DNA of 9,750 bases. It comes from an uncultured Lachnospiraceae bacterium. Its GTDB lineage: Bacteria > Bacillota > Clostridia > Lachnospirales > Lachnospiraceae. The stretch is from contig CADBUD010000336.1 in NCBI GenBank assembly GCA_902797785.1, forward strand, positions 1-9,750, read 5' to 3'. Shown in pieces: positions 5,889 to 9,750 of this stretch (position 1 is the first letter of the stretch; every line of letters starts with the position of its first letter). The notes under the pieces were generated by a model. The model did no database searches, was not told the origin of the DNA, and worked only from the letters and a program-made list of their open reading frames with translations. The position numbers and the translations under genes were made by a program.

Positions 5889-7157
5889 CTACAGATTTTT
5901 TGCATGTTCCAGCCCCTGTTTTACAAAGTCCTCTCCGAAATCCTGTTTTACTTTGTAGGCATAACGGTTCTCCTCCAGCATGATCTTATTTTTCTGCTTT
6001 TGAATGATGGTTCGAATGGAAGGATCCTCCCATTTTGCGTAAAAACGCTCCAACGCCATCAAAACATTCATTGCGGCATCCCGAACAAGCAGCTTTTGGT
6101 TCCATCCCAGGTCGATCCATATCGCGCTTTCTTCATATTTAGCTGCATTTTTTATGTTTTTTAATGCAGAAGACTGCTCCGAATATCCAAATTCCTGCGC
6201 ATCCTGACAGAACAGATACCCAATCAGATACTGTAGGAACTTCAAATCTTCAAGAAAAATCCCACACTCTGCATATGGATTCAGATCCAGCAGGCGGAAT
6301 TCCAAATGATTCACGCCGGAACGCAGCAGCTCTTCCAGAGAATTTTCTCCTGAAGATTTCAGGCGCACTGGATAATACAGCTCCGCCGGAACCTTGAGCT
6401 GTCCATGATCTACATATCCTTGGATACTTTCGACATAAGAAGCTAAAGAATCATAATCCAATAATGGCATAAAATCATTCCAATATCCAATCTCACTGCA
6501 TCTGGCGGAAGAAAATCCAGGGGCAATCGTGTTTCCGATCTCCATATCATCAAAATATGACCCATCCATGACCGGACTGGCAGACATCAAATATACGATC
6601 AGCCAGCTGTATTCTGTCAGTCTGGCTGCCAAGTTCAGATAGCACTGATCCTTGTATTCTTCAAAAGAAAGGCCTTCTTTCCCCTGATAACTATATTTCA
6701 ATAGCTCGTCTGAAAAAGAAAAATTAAAATGAATCCCCGAAAACAGCATTTTTCTTTTTCCATATTTTTCTGCAAGATATTCTCTGTAAACTTCTTTCCC
6801 TTTCAACTCTCCCTGATAGCTGGCAATCATGACCTCTCTTTCATTACGGATATACGGCGGATTAGAAAACGGCCAGAAAATCTCCCTTCCTGTTTTTATC
6901 TGGTTCATAATATTTTTTGCGTATCTGTGTAAATCCAAAAGATTCTGGTAGGCACCCTCTATGCTGTCGCAGACCTTGGTGATAATCTCGGTCTGATTTT
7001 CGCAAAAATCCTTTTCGATATTCTTATGATTCAAAAATGGATGCTTGGTATGCGCCAGATATCCTTTGGAATCAATCCGAAGGCTTTCCTTCTCCAATCC
7101 GAAATTTCCCTGAAAAAGGAGTGATCTGATTTTGTTGTCATTCAAATTTAGATTCAT
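5889..7157 (-). CDS. gshA: Stand-alone glutamate-cysteine ligase (GshA-type domain of GshAB)
   Basis: 422 aa. It joins glutamate (by its gamma-carboxyl) and cysteine with ATP to give gamma-glutamylcysteine. Motifs of the E. coli GshA / GshAB N-terminal family: GLEKES (20-25), DFCENQTEI (50-58), WPFSNPPY (95-102), FSGIHFNF (139-146), SSARCSEIGY (216-225), NHLEFRLLDLNP (283-294). Firmicute GshAB proteins are about 750 aa with a C-terminal ATP-grasp glutathione synthetase; this chain ends after the ligase domain and no ATP-grasp gene lies in the window. Start: ATG 7157 has GGAAGTGA just upstream. The earlier ATG at 7172 has no ribosome site and coincides with the expected transcription start. 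It has its own strong promoter, downstream of the metY terminator, and leads the amidotransferase gene. Glutathione can form only if a synthetase exists elsewhere; otherwise gamma-glutamylcysteine or an unknown derivative is the product. Confidence 0.9.
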   Translation of the reverse strand: MNLNLNDNKIRSLLFQGNFGLEKESLRIDSKGYLAHTKHPFLNHKNIEKDFCENQTEIITKVCDSIEGAYQNLLDLHRYAKNIMNQIKTGREIFWPFSNPPYIRNEREVMIASYQGELKGKEVYREYLAEKYGKRKMLFSGIHFNFSFSDELLKYSYQGKEGLSFEEYKDQCYLNLAARLTEYSWLIVYLMSASPVMDGSYFDDMEIGNTIAPGFSSARCSEIGYWNDFMPLLDYDSLASYVESIQGYVDHGQLKVPAELYYPVRLKSSGENSLEELLRSGVNHLEFRLLDLNPYAECGIFLEDLKFLQYLIGYLFCQDAQEFGYSEQSSALKNIKNAAKYEESAIWIDLGWNQKLLVRDAAMNVLMALERFYAKWEDPSIRTIIQKQKNKIMLEENRYAYKVKQDFGEDFVKQGLEHAKNL

Positions 7158-7178
7158 AATTTCACTTCCCATGCCAAA

Positions 7179-7207
7179 ATTCTATCATTCTCAGAAAACT
7201 TTGTAAA
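7179..7207 (-). promoter_or_regulatory. Promoter of the ligase/amidotransferase operon
   Basis: On the - strand TTTACA (7207-7202), 17 bases, TAGAAT (7184-7179), with TG one base before the -10. Each hexamer has one mismatch to consensus. The start would be near 7172, leaving about 15 bases before ATG 7157. It lies right after the metY terminator, so the operon is uncoupled from metY. Confidence 0.8.
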
Positions 7208-7208
7208 C

Positions 7209-7244
7209 AAAAACCGGGATTTCAGGATACCTCCTGAAATCCCG
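7209..7244 (-). terminator. Intrinsic terminator after metY
   Basis: A perfect 12-base-pair GC-containing stem (7215-7226 with 7233-7244) with a six-base loop, followed on the - strand by a five-U run (7213-7209). It lies 36 bases after the metY stop and just before the ligase promoter. Confidence 0.93.
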
Positions 7245-7280
7245 ATGGTTTCGTGCGCCAGTATATTCAGTTTTTAGCAG

Positions 7281-8591
7281 CTATTGTACTGCTTTAAATG
7301 CCTCATCCAGATCCTGAATAATATCATCGATATGCTCTGTTCCGATGGAAAGACGAATCGTATTTGGCTTAATTCCCTGATCTAACAGCTCTTCCTCGGT
7401 GCACTGGCTGTGCGTCGTCGTAGCCGGATGAATGACTAAGGATTTTACATCTGCTACGTTCGCAAGCAGAGAGAACAGCTCCAGCTGATCAATAAATTCT
7501 GTTGCTTTTTTCGAATCCCCCTTAATCTCGAAGGTAAAAATAGACCCACCTCCATTTGGGAAATACTTCTGATACAGAGCTTTCTGACTTTCATCCTCTG
7601 TTACCGAAGGATGGTGCACCGCCTCTACCTGTGGATGATTTTTCAAAAACTCTACAACCTTCAGTGCATTTTCCACGTGACGTTCTACCCGCAGGGACAA
7701 GGTCTCCAGCCCCTGAAGGAAGAAGAAGGCATGGAACGGAGAAAGCGTCGCACCGGTATCCCGCAACAGAATCGCACGGATCTTTGTCACAAATGCCGCT
7801 GCTCCTACAGCTTTAGTGAAGCTGATTCCATGATAGCTTGGATTTGGCTCCGTCAGAGATGGGAACTTTCCAGATGCCTCCCAATCAAATTTTCCTCCAT
7901 CTACAATGACTCCTCCTATGGTCGTTCCATGACCACCGATGAATTTTGTCGCAGAATGAACAACAATATCTGCGCCGTATTCGATTGGTCTTACCAGATA
8001 CGGTGTTGCAAAGGTATTGTCAACGACCAGCGGAATCTGATGTGCATGGGCAATCTCAGCAATCTTTTCAATATCCACCACATCTGAATTTGGATTTCCC
8101 AATGTTTCGATCAAAATTGCTTTGGTATTATCCTGAATTGCCTGCTCTACCTCTTCATATTGAAAGATATCTACGAATGTCGTCTGGATTCCATATGCCG
8201 GGAGAGTATGCTCCAGCAGGTTGAACGTACCACCATAGATATTTTTTGCAGCTACGATATGATCACCATTCTGTGCTAAATTTTCAATCGTATAGGTAAT
8301 TGCTGCTGCTCCGGAAGCAACAGCCAAAGCTGCTACGCCGCCCTCTAATGCAGCAATTCTCTGCTCAAATACGTCCTCGGTCGGATTTGTCAGTCGTCCG
8401 TAAATGTTTCCTGCATCCCTCAAGCCAAAGCGGTCTGCTGCATGCTGGCTGTTATGGAATACATAAGAAGATGTCTGGTAAATCGGAACGGCCCTCGCAT
8501 CCGTGACCGGATCCGGTTTTTCCTGCCCTACATGCAGCTGCTTTGTTTCAAATTTGAAATTTCTGTTTTCTCTTGCAATCTTATCTGACAT
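7281..8591 (-). CDS. metY: O-acetylhomoserine sulfhydrylase (MetY)
   Basis: 436 aa. It makes homocysteine from O-acetylhomoserine and sulfide with PLP, feeding methionine synthesis. It belongs to the Cys/Met-metabolism PLP family: LHVGQEKPDP start, AVPIYQTSSYVF (34-45), NIYGRLTNPT (62-71), ALEGG (82-86), DNTFATPYL, and PLP Lys216 in HSATKFIGGHGT. The long insertion (KFDWEASGKFPSLTEPNPSYHG) and the 430-residue length fit MetY rather than the shorter MetB/MetC. A few members also use O-acetylserine. Start: ATG 8591 (MSDKIAREN) has an AAGGAT site about ten bases upstream; the in-frame extension to 8633 lacks one and passes through a leader hairpin. The gene lies 131 bases after cysK with its own candidate promoter. 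No S-box or T-box is seen in that gap. Confidence 0.95.
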   Translation of the reverse strand: MSDKIARENRNFKFETKQLHVGQEKPDPVTDARAVPIYQTSSYVFHNSQHAADRFGLRDAGNIYGRLTNPTEDVFEQRIAALEGGVAALAVASGAAAITYTIENLAQNGDHIVAAKNIYGGTFNLLEHTLPAYGIQTTFVDIFQYEEVEQAIQDNTKAILIETLGNPNSDVVDIEKIAEIAHAHQIPLVVDNTFATPYLVRPIEYGADIVVHSATKFIGGHGTTIGGVIVDGGKFDWEASGKFPSLTEPNPSYHGISFTKAVGAAAFVTKIRAILLRDTGATLSPFHAFFFLQGLETLSLRVERHVENALKVVEFLKNHPQVEAVHHPSVTEDESQKALYQKYFPNGGGSIFTFEIKGDSKKATEFIDQLELFSLLANVADVKSLVIHPATTTHSQCTEEELLDQGIKPNTIRLSIGTEHIDDIIQDLDEAFKAVQ

Positions 8592-8646
8592 TTGATTTTC
8601 ATCCTTTCCAAAAAGAATTGATCTGTGAAACACAGTATCTTTCTCT

Positions 8647-8676
8647 ATCCTATCACATTTTACCGATCTTTTACAA
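8647..8676 (-). promoter_or_regulatory. Candidate promoter for metY
   Basis: On the - strand TTGTAA (8676-8671), 18 bases, TAGGAT (8652-8647) with TG one base before it. The TGATAG-AT element is nearly the same as in the ligase promoter. A small CTGTG/CACAG hairpin (8623-8635) sits in the leader. No terminator is visible after cysK (8592-8722), so some metY message may also come by read-through. Confidence 0.45.
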
Positions 8677-8722
8677 TCTAATTTTTAATGGATACGATTT
8701 TTGCACCTGATCTGATGTCGAT

Positions 8723-9655
8723 TTACTCAGAAAAAAGCGGTGTAGAATAATATCTGTCTCCTGTATCCGGCAAAAGTGCTACAATTGTCTTTCCTTTGTT
8801 CTCCGGACGTTTTGCAAGCTCGATTGCGCCATGCAATGCTGCTCCGGAAGAAATCCCTACTAAAACGCCCTCTTTTTTCGCCAAAAGCTTCGCCTCGGCA
8901 AAGGCATCCTCGTTTTCAATTTTGATGACTTCATCATAAATCTTGGTATTTAATACCTCTGGCACGAATCCGGCACCAATTCCCTGAATCTTATGCGGAC
9001 CGCCTTTTCCTTCCGAAAGAACCGGGGATGTCGCTGGCTCAATCGCTACGATCTTTACCTCGCTCTTTTTCTCCTTTAAGTACTCTCCTACTCCAGTCAG
9101 GGTACCGCCTGTACCGACTCCGGCTACAAAAATATCTACCTCTCCATCCGTATCCTCCCAGATCTCCGGACCTGTCGTCGCACGATGAATCGCTGGATTG
9201 GCTGGATTCTCGAACTGTCCCGGAATGAAGCTGTTCTCGTTCTTTTCTTTTAATTCATTCGCCTTTTCGATGGCTCCGCGCATTCCCTTTGCACCCTCGG
9301 TCAGAACGATTTCTGCTCCATATGCTTTTAAGATATTTCTGCGCTCAATGCTCATCGTCTCCGGCATAGTAAGAATCACGCGGTAGCCCTTGGCTGCTGC
9401 AATGGCTGCCAGACCGATTCCGGTATTTCCTGAAGTCGGCTCGATGATCACGGAGCCCTCTTTTAAGATTCCTTTTTTCTCAGCATCTTCAATCATCGCT
9501 TTTGCAATTCGATCCTTTACGCTTCCTGCCGGGTTGAAATACTCCAGCTTTACCAACAATCTGGCCTCCAGATTTAACTCCTTTTCTACATTTTTAACCT
9601 CTACTAATGGAGTCTTTCCAATCAGGTCTAATGTACCGTTATAAATCTTTGACAT
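8723..9655 (-). CDS. cysK: Cysteine synthase A (O-acetylserine sulfhydrylase)
   Basis: 310 aa, the normal length. It forms L-cysteine from O-acetylserine and sulfide with PLP, in the cytosol. Features: PLP Lys47 in NPAGSVKDRIA, substrate loop TSGNTGIG (74-81), phosphate-binding GVGTGGTLTG (179-188), GISSGAA (267-273), and PDTGDRYYST (296-305). The SVKDR and EPTSGNTG forms fit CysK rather than cystathionine beta-synthase or threonine synthase. There is no CBS domain. The start at 9655 has AGGTAGG about 11 bases upstream and no better in-frame alternative. It leads the sulfur block: its cysteine is the substrate of the ligase encoded further on, and MetY shares its sulfide. It is driven by a perfect consensus promoter, so is probably strong and, if controlled, repressed. 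Confidence 0.97.
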   Translation of the reverse strand: MSKIYNGTLDLIGKTPLVEVKNVEKELNLEARLLVKLEYFNPAGSVKDRIAKAMIEDAEKKGILKEGSVIIEPTSGNTGIGLAAIAAAKGYRVILTMPETMSIERRNILKAYGAEIVLTEGAKGMRGAIEKANELKEKNENSFIPGQFENPANPAIHRATTGPEIWEDTDGEVDIFVAGVGTGGTLTGVGEYLKEKKSEVKIVAIEPATSPVLSEGKGGPHKIQGIGAGFVPEVLNTKIYDEVIKIENEDAFAEAKLLAKKEGVLVGISSGAALHGAIELAKRPENKGKTIVALLPDTGDRYYSTPLFSE

Positions 9656-9673
9656 TTTTGTTTTCCTACCTTT

Positions 9674-9697
9674 CCTAGTTTTTTAATATGAATTAGG
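9674..9697. promoter_or_regulatory. Inverted repeat just downstream of the cysK start site, possible operator
   Basis: CCTAGTT (9674-9680) and AATTAGG (9691-9697) are reverse complements at six of seven positions, ten bases apart. They fall about +4 to +27 from the expected cysK transcription start, a common site for a repressor such as an Rrf2-type (CymR-like) regulator. The regulator is a guess. Confidence 0.35.
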
Positions 9698-9707
9698 TGA
9701 TGGTTGT

Positions 9708-9736
9708 ATTATATGCCTTTTTTTTCTATTTGTCAA
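9708..9736 (-). promoter_or_regulatory. cysK: Perfect consensus sigma-A promoter of cysK
   Basis: On the - strand TTGACA (9736-9731), exactly 17 bases, TATAAT (9713-9708). Both hexamers match consensus fully. The expected start is near 9701 with a leader of about 46 bases. The spacer carries an eight-A tract. Confidence 0.92.
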
Positions 9737-9750
9737 CTATATTTTTTCGC

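Noticed and set aside
5709..6164. 151-residue hydrophobic + strand reading frame
   Set aside because: It is a shadow of the ligase and amidotransferase genes on the other strand; its apparent membrane segments come from T-rich antisense codons.
8592..8633. MetY extension to ATG 8633
   Set aside because: The extra 14 residues do not look like MetY, there is no ribosome site, and the stretch overlaps a leader hairpin. ATG 8591 has a usable site.
8592..8722. S-box (SAM) riboswitch or T-box before metY
   Set aside because: The gap is 131 bases, with only a five-base-pair hairpin and no conserved SAM-box or T-box segments or terminator.
1..9750. Mobile element, prophage, CRISPR array or tRNA
   Set aside because: No transposase, integrase, phage structural gene, regular repeat-spacer pattern or cloverleaf was seen. 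The amidase resembles some endolysins, but its surroundings are chromosomal.

Overview
The window looks like a piece of a chromosome from a low-to-moderate-GC, Gram-positive anaerobe of the Clostridia, most likely Lachnospiraceae. The reasons are the AGGAGG-type ribosome sites, the AT-rich intergenic DNA, sigma-A promoters with extended -10 elements, and the closeness of the enolase, MetY, CysK and small hypothetical proteins to what I know from that family. This is recognition by eye, not a database result. I see no transposase, integrase, CRISPR array, tRNA or rRNA. All stretches between genes are under 300 bases.

Layout. 1-180: two inverted repeats, one a likely two-way terminator. 181-936 (-): a two-lobed nitroreductase-like flavoprotein. 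937-1180: a T-tract-rich divergent region with a sporulation-type (sigma-E-like) promoter. 1181-1636 (+): a membrane-anchored FMN_bind-like protein that lacks the flavin-attachment motif. 1703-2476 (+): an N-acetylmuramoyl-L-alanine amidase with a SPOR domain and no signal peptide, built like the Bacillus mother-cell lysin CwlC. 2514-2550: a perfect palindrome next to the enolase promoter. 2662-3963 (+): enolase, then a two-way terminator shared with the convergent NUDIX hydrolase at 4051-4608 (-). 4671-4787: an extended -10 promoter and a two-hairpin leader before a small conserved protein at 4788-5069 (+).

The right half (5084-9655, all -) is a sulfur and thiol block. In transcription order it holds cysK (perfect consensus promoter), metY (own weaker promoter, strong terminator), then a two-gene operon of a stand-alone glutamate-cysteine ligase and a class II glutamine-amidotransferase-fold hydrolase. 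CysK makes cysteine and MetY makes homocysteine from sulfide. The ligase would join cysteine to glutamate, and the hydrolase is a candidate to act on the gamma-glutamyl bond of the product or a derivative. No glutathione synthetase is present.

Most worth a second look: (1) the ligase/amidotransferase pair, which recalls the EgtA/EgtC pairing and the Dug3 type of gamma-glutamyl hydrolase without the rest of either pathway; (2) the CwlC-like lysis operon with sigma-E-like and sigma-K-like promoters and a degenerate FMN_bind partner; (3) the structured leader before the small conserved gene; (4) the 37-bp palindrome touching the enolase promoter.
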